Assembly: GCF_963678635.1 (NCBI RefSeq)
Contig: NC_087065.1
Span: forward strand, 8,937,267 to 9,001,266
Length of the DNA stretch: 64,000 bases
Origin: Symsagittifera roscoffensis
Lineage: Eukaryota > Xenacoelomorpha > Acoela > Convolutidae
Reading direction: 5' to 3'
The position numbers and the translations under genes were made by a program. This document shows positions 14,060 to 26,300 of this stretch, in pieces (positions within the stretch are counted from its first letter, which is position 1; the number at the start of each line of letters is the position of its first letter). The notes under the pieces are model-generated. The model was not told the DNA's origin. It worked only from the letters and a program-made list of their open reading frames with translations, and did no database searches.

Positions 14060-15030
14060 TTGTTTTATCCAGTTTAGCTCAAGTATCATTCTGAAAGGAA
14101 ACGACTTAGGTGAGACACTCGAACCCACGCCGAACTCTCCGGAAGGCACCATGTATACGCTAGGCTATAAAGCATGCATTGACAAGCAACCATGCTGTCT
14201 TTATACTAGCTTTCATATACTTTCAACTGAATGCTATGTTACATAACCATTCTCGGCCACCGAAGGAGGAAGAACCGGAACGAGCTCAACGAGCGGTCGG
14301 GTGAAGTTTCTGGAGAAGGTTTATATGAAGGTGACATTACGCGCTAGTAGGTCGTAGCCACTGGGGCTAGTCGGTTCAACTAATCACACTAGATCTCCTG
14401 CTTTCAAAGTATCTTCAGAAGGAGCATGCCACTTAACTCTCCTATTGAGTGTCGGGTCGTACTCACTTAACCATCGCAGCCAAATTCCGTTCGTGCAAGA
14501 CTGCACACGGGCATAGCGTCTAGAGTGAGAAAAGTTTTTGCTAGACCTTAGGTACGGAAACGGTAGACCTCAAACAGCACCATTCGTTTCCATGCTCCAC
14601 CTTGATGTGGTGCAATATGTGGATTGTACTTCCACCTAATGCCTTTGTGCATAAGCGACAAGTTTTGATGCACAGAAGTAGTTCTTTTTTGGCACCTACA
14701 AAGCTAGTACCATTGTCAAAGCCGACCAATTTATCGAGGATTCTCCTCGCCTAGAGATAAAACGCTCGATAGCCGTCATACGTGAACTTTTGTCCATGGA
14801 TGAAACCAACTCAATGTGAATTGCGCGATTCGTTAAACCATTAAAAAATAGAACCCCAGAGTTTCCCGGAAGATCGACGAATTGTTACATAAAATCATCC
14901 AAAATTATCGCCTCCGTAGTACGAGAAAGGCGGCTGCCGGTAACCTAAACGCTCTACGGGAAGGTCGACATCATTGGCAAAACGGAATTTGCTTTTCGCT
15001 TTCTAAGCATACGCACTCGACCCGATTCCC
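14060..15030 (-). pseudogene. Decayed BEL/Pao-type retrotransposon integrase
   Basis: On the minus strand, reading from about 15030 down, integrase-region motifs appear in the right order but in shifting frames. First comes RKRKANSVLPMM, then ERLGYRQPPFSYYGGD, then NRAIHIELVSSMD with FISRRGE after it. The catalytic-core segment GFDNGTSFVGAKKEL (near 14730) holds the second core Asp. It is followed by KYNPHIAPHQGGAWKRMV (near 14600), and then by a C-terminal segment with LRWLSEYDPTLNRRVKW and TLKAGDLV (near 14400-14470). This order is typical of BEL/Pao integrases and the domain following them. In-frame stops and several frameshifts make it non-functional. Protease, reverse transcriptase and clear LTRs are not seen. 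The left end abuts the satellite array. Confidence 0.85.
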
Positions 15031-15195
15031 GTCCGTAGAGGGCAGTTATTTATAAAAAGTCATTATTGTGTTACTCACTATTTTTTATTCGTTTTAAAGC
15101 TTCTCGTTGGCGGTTTTTGCTCGTGTTCGAGAAATGGGGCTTCGCCTCAGCTTAGATTTTTGTGACAACCAGTGGTTCATTTAAGTAAATTTGAG

Positions 15196-15360
15196 GGCTC
15201 TTTTCGAGTTTCCCACCCCCTTCGGAAAATTACAAAATTAAGCTGTTAAAAATTTTTCACACGACATCTAGCATGCAAGAAATGTTGTAAAAATTTGTTC
15301 ACTTGTTCACGCTGACACGTTTTCATGCAGTTTATATTGAGAAAAGTCAGAAAAGAGCCC
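15196..15360. mobile_element. GGCTCTTTTC-ended MITE-like element, copy 1
   Basis: The element starts with gggctcttttcgagtttccc and ends with gaaaagtcagaaaagagccc, so its ends are inverted copies of each other. The interior shares the block acaagtgaacaaatttgtacaac (here on the other strand) with the copies at 20242 and 28013. It has no coding capacity, which fits a small non-autonomous DNA element. The superfamily is not determined because no clear target duplication is visible. Confidence 0.6.
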
Positions 15361-15362
15361 AA

Positions 15363-15575
15363 GGCTCTTTTTTCCTTCCCCCCCCCCACCTGCAAATTTT
15401 TTTATGTAAATTTGTTGACCACATTGTCCAATTGTTATGAAAATTTACATGCAGACTAATAAAGCCACGCAAACATATTTGGTCTTCATACTCAACCTCG
15501 TAAAACCACTCGTTACACTAATAAGTTGAAACTGGCGTGAGGTGGGGGGGGGGGGGGGTGGAAGGAAACAGAGCC
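15363..15575. mobile_element. GGCTCTTTTCC-ended MITE-like element, copy 2, with poly-C/poly-G arms
   Basis: The left end reads ggctcttttttccttcc, then a C10 run and acctg. The right end reads gaggt, a G run of about 17, then tggaaggaaacagagcc. These are clear terminal inverted repeats of about 30 bp including the homopolymers. The copy abuts copy 1 directly. The interior contains aaagccacgcaaacatatttgg, found again near 16645 and 17035 and more weakly near 17660. Confidence 0.7.
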
Positions 15576-15943
15576 GAGCCCAGTTGACCACCAAACAGGA
15601 TTGGAATAGCCTAAATATAATTAGCATTGCCAGGTTTGACAACAATTAGCTCATTTGGTTCATCTGATAATGAAAGGAAAAAGAGCAGAGCCCCCAAGTC
15701 TGCGTATGGCCTCAATGAGTAGACTTAGAATATGAGATGAGCAATTTAGCGCACGTGCTCATGATTACAAACATTTGCCATTATTTTTCTGTGACTTCAC
15801 ATCTCTTTCCATTGCAAGTGAATCATTCCAGCCGTCAATCCATCGGGAGTCTAAAAGAAGCAGCCGATTACGAAGAACGGAGATCTAATATTGATCAGAG
15901 AAACAAGCAGCGACCAGCTATCTCTTTTTCGTACATATTTATG
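15576..15943. other. Intergenic stretch, no supported gene
   Basis: It holds another fragment of the GGCTCTTTTCC family near 15670-15695 (ggaaaaagagcagagccccc). It also holds a short Ser/Arg/Glu-rich open stretch near 15830-15930 that could look coding but has no domain and no supporting splice context. I see no promoter or RNA gene. Confidence 0.4.
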
Positions 15944-17123
15944 GGGCTCTTTTCCACTCCCTCGAAACAACCTTTCAAACTTTCGATTTTGTAGTTGTTC
16001 TACGTGTTATTATGGCTAAACGCGTGATCTTACTAGGTAAAGTATGAAGAAAAAATTTGTAAGAAGAAAGTGGAAAAGAGTCCGTTTTTTAAGCACTAAA
16101 AATGATCTGATCTTTTAGCCCCGGTTTTTATAAGTACCAAAATGAAAAGTTGGACCCATTTGGGCTCTTTTCCAGTCCCCTTTTGGCTCTTTTCCAGTCC
16201 CCCTTTGGCTCTTCTCCCCTTATAGGTAAAGTATGAAGAAAAAATTTGTGAGAAGAAAATGGAAAAGAGTCCGTTTTTTAAGCTCTAAAAATGATCTGAT
16301 CTTTTGGCCCCGGTTTTTATATGTACAAAATTGAAAAGTTGGACCCATTTGGGCTCTTTTCCAGTCCCTCTTTGGCTCTTTTCCAGTCCCCCTTTGGCTC
16401 TTCCCCCCCCCCCCCCCCCACCTGAAAAATTTCACTCACGTTACAAATATCTACGTAAAATTGCTTTTGATGCTCTAAACTGTAAAAAAAAACTTGTCAG
16501 CATGATCAAGTGAACATATCGCTACAACATTTTACCTGCAAATTACGAGGGAGGAGGGGGGGGGGGGGGGGTGGTAAACTGTTTCAGTAACAGTTTTGTT
16601 CACATATCTTGATTTTCATGAAAACTGACCTACGGATTAATGAAGCCATGACAAACATATTTGGTCTTCGGCGCTTCCATTTTTCTCCCACATTCGAGTT
16701 TTTTTCATTTTCATAACTGTTTTACATGTCATAACGGCTAAATGCGTGATATTACGATGTAAAATATGCTGAAAAATCTATTCACAATTGTTGATTTGTA
16801 CACCATGCATCATTTCATTGACTTACGACAAAATTAAAACAGTTCTTGCAACTTGAAATTAAACGTGGGGGGATTGGAAAAGCGCCTGGTCTTCATAGTG
16901 AAGCATGAAAAACGTGTCGCTACACCATATTTTGCGCTCTTTTTCCTTACACCTTTACCTGCGAAGTTTTTCTAATAAAAGTACCGTTCACATTGTCCTA
17001 TTATTGCAAAAATTGGCAAGTTTCCTAATTACGCCCTGACAAACATATTTGGTACTCATTGAAAACGTTCTTAAACCCTTCGTTACACCTTAAAATTGAT
17101 GCTGATGTGAGATGGAGGGAACG
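15944..17123. mobile_element. Cluster of GGCTCTTTTCC/poly-G MITE-like fragments
   Basis: At least four overlapping or nested fragments are recognisable. Shared landmarks are ggctcttttccagtccc, C or G runs of 12-17 bases (near 16406 and 16556), gacaaacatatttggt (near 16650 and 17040), and a 3' part reading ccttaaaattgatgct followed by gtgagatggaggg. The fragments occur in both orientations. No coding potential is visible. The last fragment ends about 100 bases before the predicted start codon of the split gene, so it may lie within its promoter region. Confidence 0.6.
16035..16411. repeat. Tandem duplication with 189 bp period
   Basis: The block beginning aggtaaagtatgaagaaa at 16035 is repeated at 16224 with few differences. 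Each copy ends in two short direct repeats of tttggctcttttccagtccc. It looks like a local duplication inside the MITE cluster. Confidence 0.85.
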
Positions 17124-17223
17124 AAAAAGAGCCATCATTTCCACCATTTGCAAAGGTTTATATTGCACGGTATTTGAGAAACTGGAAGAAAAGAAACCAT
17201 CACAGAAACAGTATATCTGAAAT

Positions 17224-17367
17224 ATGGCCCCTCACAGAGTGACTACACGTGCTGTTCTGTTCACCTCAAGGACGTTGATTGGGTGCCTTGAACTTTTTCT
17301 GGTGTTGGTCGCAATACCAGGTGTTCAAACGGAATACCCCAAATGCGGAGAAGGCCTATCTTACCAG
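17224..17367 (+). CDS. Exon 1: start codon and signal peptide
   Basis: The exon encodes 48 residues. A basic start (MAPHRVTTRAV) is followed by a hydrophobic core and a polar end (VQTEYPKCGEGLSYQ), a classical secretory signal with likely cleavage around residue 36. The ATG is followed by G (ATGG). I chose the donor CAG|gttttt because it leaves phase 0, as exon 2 requires. The stronger-looking donor at 17427 (cacag|gtaggt) would shift exon 2 into a stop. The link to exon 2 spans 14.6 kb and rests on phase and domain logic, so this exon could belong to another transcript. Confidence 0.55.
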
Positions 17368-20300
17368 GTTTTTGAACTATTTTGTTTCTTTTGTTTCTTT
17401 TTAACCCTCCCTATTTTTACTCACAGGTAGGTTTCTGATCTGAAAGTTTTTCAGTTTCTTGCGTTCAGCTCCCTTGTTGGGCGTCCACGTCGTCTTCCTG
17501 TAAAAAAAACGTATTGTAAATTTTTGAATCCAGTGGTTACAAATTTGATTAGGTTACCAACCCCCCCCCCCCCCCCTCAGCTGCAAAACTTTACTACTCA
17601 ACTTACTGTTCTCGCTGTCCGATTGTTACAAAAATAGCCATATAGACTAATTAGGTTATGTCAAACGTATTTTACTTCCATTCTGCACATTGTAAAACCC
17701 CTTGTGACACCATAAAATTGATGCTTATGTGAGGTGGCGGAGAGAAAAAGAGCCAAAAGTTTTGCATTAGGATCGCATTGATTCATCTGCAGACATTTAT
17801 TATTGATATTTTATAACAAAGAATATGGCTCTTTTCCAGTCCCTCCTCGTAAAATCCCCCCTCAAAACTTGTTTACATTAAAAGTCATTAGAAATGAGCT
17901 CACGTACATCAGGAAAAATCAAAGAAGGGCAACTAGAAAAAAGACCTCCCCCCCCCCTCCCACCTCACATAAGCATCAGTTTTACGATGTAACGAGAGGT
18001 TTTACAAAGTTAAATATGATGACCATAATACGGAGTTAAATATGATGACCATCTTACGAGGTTAAATATGCTTTGTCATTGCCTCGTTGGTCTTCATGCC
18101 AATTTTGTAACAAAAAAAACACAGGGGCGGATCTGAGATTTTCTCGTGTGGGGGGGGGGGGGATTTCAAAAAATTTGGACAATTTAAAAATAGGGAAAAA
18201 AGGGGTGGTGGTGTAGCTTTTTTTTGTAAAAACTGGAGTTGAATTTGTTCTTCAAGATCTGAAATCAGATTTGGAATATCTAGCTATAACTATTTGCAGC
18301 AATTTAACTAAGTTTAATATTTGCGTTGTCTACAGACCACCTGATCACACGTGTCTAAAATTTTTGGAAAGTCTGGATACTCTGTTGAATGAACTTCGAT
18401 TTTTAAAAGGAACACTTATAATTGTGGGAGATTTCCATATTGACATATTTTCGAATGATCATGGTCATGATGGGTTGAGTAATAAGATGGTTAAACTTTG
18501 TGCACCAGTCATTATGAAGCTCATGGTTGTTTGCTTTAATGAAATGTTCACCGAAGAGACTTTTCCTGATATTTGCAAAATTGCCAAGGTAATTGCTTTA
18601 TTCAAAAGTGGAAGTGACATTGATTTTACTAATCACCGGTCAATTAGCCTTCTTTCAACAATTAGCGAAATCTTTGAAAAAAACTTATTTACCAACGAAT
18701 GATAAAAATTTAACAGAAATCCAAAATACTTTGTCCTGAACAATTTGGGTTCAGACCAAAGCACTCATGTGTACATGCAATTACACGGATAACTGAACAT
18801 ATGCGCACAGTTTTGGAGCAAAACGATTGTGGAATGGCCCTCTTTCTGGATTTTAAAAAGGCATTTGACACTGTTGACTTTGATATTTTAATCATTAAAT
18901 TAGAAAAATATGGCTTTCGTGGAAAATTTTTAAATTTGTTACAGAACTATTTAACTAACAGGGTACAATATGTGACTGATGGCACCATAAATTCGTCTTT
19001 AGAAAAAATAACTTGTGGTGTGCCCCAGAGCTCAGTTTTGGGTCCTTTATTTTTTTTTGATATATACCAATGATATTTCAATTATTAAGGAAGTAACTGA
19101 AATAAGTCTTGTTGCTGATGACACTGCAATTGTAGGTTCTGGAAAAACACCAATGTTTATAAATGAATTCAGCAAAGATATCCAGAGCATAAATGACTGG
19201 TGCAATGTCAACAAGCTATCGGTTAATACGGACAAGAGTAAACCAAGGGCTTTTGAAAAGACCTATCGGATTCCAAAATTTCAATTGCTGGCCAAAATAT
19301 TGAAAATATAGATAGTTTTAAATATTTGGGAATCGAAGTTGACAAAAAAATTGAATTTTAATAATCAAACTGAAAAATTTTGCAAAAACATGTCGAAATT
19401 CAATTGTTTTGTACCGAGGAAGATCATGCTTCTCTAAACAGTCGTTACTTAAGTTATACATGGCATACGTGATTCCGATAATTTCCTATGGCTTGATAGC
19501 GTACGGATGTACTTCAAAAACAAATCTTGATAAAAATTTTCTTGATGCAGAAAAAAAATAATTATAAGAACTATTTTTTCCTTCGTAAGTATGATCATTT
19601 GTCCGAGTATTTTTCAAAATATCGGCTGCAAAAGGTGCATGAAATGTTCACCAGCCAATTATGTTCTGGGGCAATGTTTCAGTTCTTAGAAGTGTCCCCC
19701 TTGAACTTTTAAAATCGTCAATCAAGAAACATGGGTAGATCCACGCGCAGGGGTAGTTTAGGTCACTACCTTTATGAAAAACAAAATTAGCTCAAAATTC
19801 GGTGTCTTACAAAACTCTGAAATGCTTCAATTTTTTGATGTCAAACGATTTGTAACCCCTCAACCTTAACAAATATTCTGACAAGCAAAAGAAAAATTTT
19901 TTCGTAAAACTTAAAAAAATATACCTGAATGACAATCGATGGCTTGTTGACATGCTAAAAGGATGATTATTTGTGGTATCCTCTAATAACTCTAAAATGA
20001 TGCAACTCTAATAACTCTATTTTTGCCTTCACTTATTTACCAAGGTTTCCCTCGGATTACTGCCAAATGGGCTGTACTGCCTGTACAGTAACCTTGATGC
20101 AGTTTATTAGTTCATTAATGTTCTCTAAACTGTATCTAAATTCAAATTCAATTCGTAATTTTGTCGACTTTTTTCGGTCGACCAAATTGATTTCCTGAGC
20201 TCTACCAAATCACTATAAAGACCCCGTTTTGACCAAATTGTGGTTCTTTTCCAGTCCCCCCCACTTTGATATTTTCTGAAATTTTATATATGAAAGTCTA

Positions 20301-23300
20301 TTCAAAATAACTTTTCATGTTATAAACTGCGTTAAAACGTCTGAGCGTGAACAAGTGAACAAATTTGTACAACAATTTTATCCTGCAAAATGCACAATTT
20401 TTGAACTTTTTTATTTTATAATTTACCAGGGGGTGGGAAAATAAAAAAGAGCCCAATTTTTTTGCGCTGTAGGCAAAAATTAAAAACAATCAGGTCAAAA
20501 AAGGCGTTTCTAGGCAATTTTTGCAAAATTTTGACCAAAAAACTGCGTTTTTTTGGCTCGCTTCCCCCTTAAAATTAGTTTTATTTTGGCACCAAAGTCT
20601 CGCCTGTAGAAAAATTTAAGCGCCCGTAATTGAAAATATAGTACCAACGGGGACCCTTTATGTTGGCAGGAGGTCAAATTCCTGAGGGAGGAGGCGTCCG
20701 ACAACCCCTCTCTAAAATGCTGGTGATCAGACATTTTAAACAGAGGATTTACTAAAAAAACTTGCAGGTGGGGGAGGAAGGAAAAAAGCCAGAAAAAAAG
20801 TAATAGAATCACCATAATGCTCAGCAGAATGGCTTTTTTCAGTCCTCCTTCTGAATTTCCTGCAATTCAAAGTAGGATTATTTATTGATCTTGTAATTTT
20901 TGATGACTTGAACGATTACGCAATAATTCCCAAACAGCATAAAAAAGAAAAATTTCCCAAATGGCATAATTTTCATTCAACAGTTGAATTGAAGAAATCG
21001 AGAACCATAATTTCGTGAACATTGTGAGAAAGTTAGTCAAGTCGTCAACTCAAATATTGATCGACGTTTAACCTTGAAAAAAATTTTTATCCAAAGAGAA
21101 AACACAAGCTTGCGGTTATTGATAAGCTTCTTGTGGTGAATGTTGTCGACAAAATTCTTAACATTGTTCACTTAATTCTCCTCTCGACAAAATGTTAGAA
21201 TTCAATTTTCATAAAAAAACGCTTTGTGAATTTTGCCATTTGAAAATTACCACTTAAACTACGCGTCAACGTAGAAACAAATAGAACAAAAAATCAATAT
21301 TTCTTGCAATCAAATTGCTGTATAGAAGTTTTTTCAATGCATTCATGGTTTAATTTTATAAAGGACGGGAAACTGGCAAAAAGCCCAATTTTTTATGACA
21401 AAAGGGAAAAAGTTTGATTTTTGTGCTGCCCTATATACCGCAAGGGCCGCCTCATATGTTTGCACTGTTTTGTCAGCTTTCTCCTCAGCTCTCACTACAG
21501 ATTTTTAGTCTCTTTCAAACACCTCTTGACTGTTTCTCACGCGTTTTTAGCTCGATTGTAAGAACACTAGCAGTATCAGAAATTGATTTAACGTTTGGTT
21601 CGCAAAGTATTGAGAACAATTTAAAAAGCTAGAGAATATTAATCGGTCCGTGGAGAACGCTTTTGCTTCAAGCTAAGCTTTTTGTGAAGTTGTGTAATCC
21701 TTCGATCGGCCAATTTAGAGTGAACATTAGCATAACCTTTTCGGGGTTGTGGACAGTATCGTGTCATAGAGTCCCCCGCATTATTACGGTTTAAAGGAAG
21801 AATTTCTGTGGTCGTTGAGATGACTGAAAACGTGCAAAGAGGAGACAGCTCCCCAATATCTTACGAAATGAATCAGTTGCTGATAATGCTAGTGTTCTTA
21901 CAATCAAGCTCGAAAGATGCGGGGGAAACAGTCAAGAGGTATTTGATAGCGACTAAAAGTCTGTACCGAAAGCTGAGGAGAAAGCTGACAAAACAGCGCA
22001 AACATGTAAGGGTAACACGCAAATCAAACTTTTTTCCTTTTTCATAAAAAATTCGGGCTTTTTGCCAGTTTACCGCCCACTGTGAAGCTAAACCATGATT
22101 ACAATGAAAAAAATTCCACACGGCATTTGAATGTAAGAAAAATTGAATATTTGTTCTGTTTTTTTTTTTGTTGATACGCTTTATTTTAGTTTAAGTGGTA
22201 ACTTCACAAACGACATATTTCTCAAATGAAACTTTCCTAAATAGCATAAATTTCAGTTTTTGAATGCAAATTAAACAGTTTCTATCAATTTGTGCATTCT
22301 AATTTTTTTCAGTAACAGAAACATGTGAACAAAATTTAGAAAATACTGCTTCCAAACAAAATTTAAGCAACAAAAGATTGACCAAAAGAAGCATATCAAT
22401 AACCGCAAGCTTGTGATTTTGCTTTTAATAGATAATTCTACAATTTTTTCCTGGTAAAAATTCAATCAACATTTGAGTTGACAACTTGACTAACTTTCTC
22501 ACATTGTTGACGAAAAGGTTGTTCTCGGTTTTTTCAATGCAACTGTTGATTGAAATTTTTGCCATTTGGGAAAACTTTGCTTTTTATGTCATCTGGGAGT
22601 TATGCCAAATGAGACAGAATCGTTAAAGTTATCAAAAATAACAATATGAACAAAACTCCTACTCTGAGTTTCATTTTATAACTTCCTTTCTCCTCCAGAA
22701 AACACTAGGTAGACCCAAGCTATAAAAAGTCACTAGCTCTCCGAGATGAGCTCAACTTCCTTGCCATGCCGTGTTTACTCAGTGTGCCTCTCATGGCATA
22801 CAAGTTAATTATACCGTGAATGTTTTTGTTTCTTAGGGCCGGCGAAATCATTCCTGGGCAAAAATGTAATTTGCGCACCCAAAAAATCCAATTCATAACC
22901 TATTTCAAACACAGCGCTCTAGCTCTTGAGGGCATGCTGTTCCCTGCCTGGATACGCTCATCGGTCAATAATACACATTTTTGAAGCTAATCGAAAATCC
23001 TGTCACTTTGTAAATTCAAGTCTCTCACCTCAACTCCCGATCTTTTAAGGAAGCTAACCATTCTGCGACTGCATTAAAAGCACATTCCCCAAGCTAAACT
23101 GATCGCAATGTTTGCCAAGTCCAACAATTTTTAGTTCCATGACTCCAACACATTAGAAGAAGAGCAAAACATTCTTTCAGGTCCCAAAATTTCTGATGCA
23201 ACCCCTACAGGACATTTATTCCATGTTTATTCCCAGTAAATGACCCCACTCTGTTCCCAGTAGTTATTTCTTAGGACTAGGCTATTTTCAAGTGTGAGTC

Positions 23301-26300
23301 TTAGGAGATTCTATGCAAGTTTGGGGTCATTATACCCAATTTTTAACTAAAGATTACCAAGGGGTCACCAGGGGTCAACTATTTGTGGTCTCATGGTGTT
23401 CCTACTCAACAAATTTCATCAATATCCAAACTTTACTGCACAGTTTTTCTTATTTTAAGAGTCATTTGTAATTTTCACGGGAAAAGACTGTTAGTACCAA
23501 AAAAAGTCACCAGAGGTGTTTCAATCACAGGAGGTTTCTTTGGGAATCGGGTTTAGTAACTGTTCACACAACTGTTAAGGAATCAACACACCTTTGCTCA
23601 TTGTTTTACGTAAATGGCATATCATCGGTCCAGGGAATGTTTTCCAAGTGGTAAATGTTTCCGACGCAACCATTAGATTTGATTTAATTTATGACAAATA
23701 TTGTATCTTGCCACTACCTACCATATCCAAAGTCTAGGCTCCTTGCATTCTGTGGGGCCCAGAAATGTTTTCCGGAAACCTGGTGCGCCTTTATACTTAA
23801 GGTATATCATCGCAAAAAGGGGTCCAGGGGTATTGTGTTCTGAACTGAGGCTTCCCTCAACCAGTTCTATAACATGCTGAAATTTGGTCCCATTCTAAAC
23901 GCTAGATACTGAATTCTAATACGGCTAATTTCACTTCCGAGGACCTTTATCATTTGCCTCCCGTGGGTTTAGGGGTCCCGTTTTTTTTTGTATATCCGAC
24001 TTAAATTAATTCTAGTACCCGTCCTAAGAATTTTCTAAAATAAGCTGCCTTAATTCCCCTCCAAAATGGAGGGTTTGCCAATTGCGTTCCACTTTTATTT
24101 TTTAGCATAAAAGGGACCTAAACAAATCGTTTCGAGCTCTAGCTAATGTGAATTAATTTACCATTTGTTTGCTGTACTACTTTGTTTGCTGTACTACTTA
24201 TTGACTAATCAACCTTAGGCTTAGGTTATTTCCTTTAGTATAATTTACAAGGTTTTCAGAAGGCTTACGTTTTTTCTTTTGGTTAAAACTTTTCGTTCTG
24301 GTTAAACTCAGTCGGTTTTGTAACTTTGCATTAAAATTTTTTTTGATTTTGCATGCAGTTTTTCAACTAATTGAGTCATTTATCATATTAAAGACCTCTC
24401 AGTCGTTATTGGAACAACCTTAGGATGACGAAAAAATGAAGATTTCTCTGAGTTTTTTGAGTTTAGTTTAAGTTCGAGCGAGTAGAGCGATCGTCTAACG
24501 TTTGCAACATTATTTTTCGATTTGGAAGCTTTTGGAATTTGGAAGATTATTTTTCGATTCGCTTACCGCTTCATTGGAACAAAAATTGTCTACAAGTTTT
24601 TAAAAGCTATTGTGCACTAAAAAATGCAAAGTTTTTTGCACTTGGTCAGTTTTTTGTTTTCCTGCTTTTTTATTCTGATTATACTGTATTCTCTACTAAG
24701 TTTTCTCTAGCTCATTTTCTTTTTTATCCAAATTTTTTTTGTTCATTGGCCCTTTTTTGAACGTTCTTTACGTATTAATCGTTTTGACTGCAACTAATCA
24801 AGATATGAGTTGAAAATTTTCAGATGCTAGAAGCAAACTATTTTACAAGATTCGAAGGTGCCAAATGGCCATGGATTATATTTAAAACTTTAAAACTAGT
24901 TTTAGAGGTGTTCTTGCTGTGAAGCATCCTCGCCAACAAGATAAAAAATTTCAAATTATGGGTTCAAAATGTTCATTCGGAAAACTGATGCGCTTGACTT
25001 AATCTTTATGTCGCTCAAAAACGACAGGCAGAAAATTGCAAGAGTTACTTGGTCCGGCGTCGAAAGAGTCTCCATGTTTATGAATCACTTTTTAATGACG
25101 ATCGAAATTTGCCAACAAAAATGCTGTTCTAGCAAAATTGTTTGCAAAATTACTACTCCGATCCACGTCCAAGATCCTCGTTGGCAGTATGTTGTTTCTA
25201 AATTTTGTTCAATTTTCAGGTAAAAGTTCCCAAATTTTTGATGTATGCCTGTTTTAGATATGACTGTTCGTCGACGCCAGAGCAAGTATTTTTTTCAGTT
25301 TTTTCAATCATTGATATTTTGCATACAAAGTAAGTCAAACCCATCAGCTTCCCAAAAAAAGTTTGAACTCTTTAATTTAAATTCGGTGAACTCATAAATT
25401 CAAAATGTTGTTCGCGAGGATGTTTCCGCGGCTAGAACATTTCTGAAACTAATTATGATAAGATTGTTTTTTTTGTACCTTGGAAAGCCTATGTCTAACT
25501 TTTTGATTTGGCCAATTCATTCTAAAAAGTTTCACCTTGGATCTATAAAAATCTCATAACCCCATAGCATGAATAGATGCAGAGAAAACGAAAAAAAAGA
25601 GAAAAAAAAATTCCCTCATTTGCTTTGCTCAATGAAATCACAAAGTTGCAGCTTCTATGTCCTATAACTCTACCTCATCTGCCATCTTTCGTGGCAATTG
25701 GCCATGTGCACAAAATTTGGAATTAAACCAGGATAGTCGGTTATTGTGCAAGTAGCACATATTGTTGCGCCCATAGTCTTAAAAATCACAATTTTTTACA
25801 ATTTAATCTCGTTTTTTTTTGCTGTTTGGTGTGATAAAAATATCTGAACAAACAAAAACTTAGGTATATTCGACAGCCATAGTGAAATATGTTTTTTAGA
25901 AATTAGTTTTTTTTTTTTAGAAAAATGACAAGAAAATGGAGAAAGAAATTGTAAGAAAAGTTCGAAAAATCAAAAAATCGAAAACTCCACAAACTAATTT
26001 GATAAGAATAGAAATAAGTTTTCATGGCGTAAATTAAGAATTAGCAAGCTATAGTAAGCCTGCACGCTGACCTTATTAGCTCAAAATGAGACCGAAAATC
26101 AAAATTCGAACATTTTTTTCCATTACTGAGAATTTGTTTTTAAATTTTTGTACTGTCGTTCAAGTCAAGATTACAACGGCTTCAATTTGATATATCTTTC
26201 GATTCATCCAATGATTATTTAAGGCACCTGATTTTGCGTGGAAAACAAAAAAGTTAAAAAATAGAGAAAAAACCCAATTACAAAGTTCCTCCCCATATTT

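Larger units (their letters stand above)
18122..20725. mobile_element. hAT-like non-autonomous element, split by two later insertions
   Basis: The left end is caggggcggatctgag, followed by ttttctcg and a G14 run. The right end is ctaaaatgctggtg. The same ends and middle occur uninterrupted at 31284-31525 (cagggacggatctag ... ctaaatccgctggtg). Comparison places foreign DNA at about 18190-20155 (a LINE) and 20242-20453 (a MITE). Element sequence resumes in between (ctgagctctaccaaatcac, matching 31390) and after (caaaattttgaccaaaaa, compare 46245). CAGNGGCGG-type termini are common in hAT relatives, but a clean 8 bp target duplication is not evident here. Confidence 0.65.

Noticed and set aside
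15737-15994. 85-codon open frame with a Ser/Arg/Glu/Gln-rich middle upstream of exon 1
   Set aside because: There is no domain and no clear splice sites, it runs into a MITE end, and composition alone could explain it.
21808-22047. 79-codon open frame in the palindrome right arm
   Set aside because: Coding-like in composition, but it has no recognisable domain and the paired arm copy is interrupted. I kept it only as a note within the palindrome entry.
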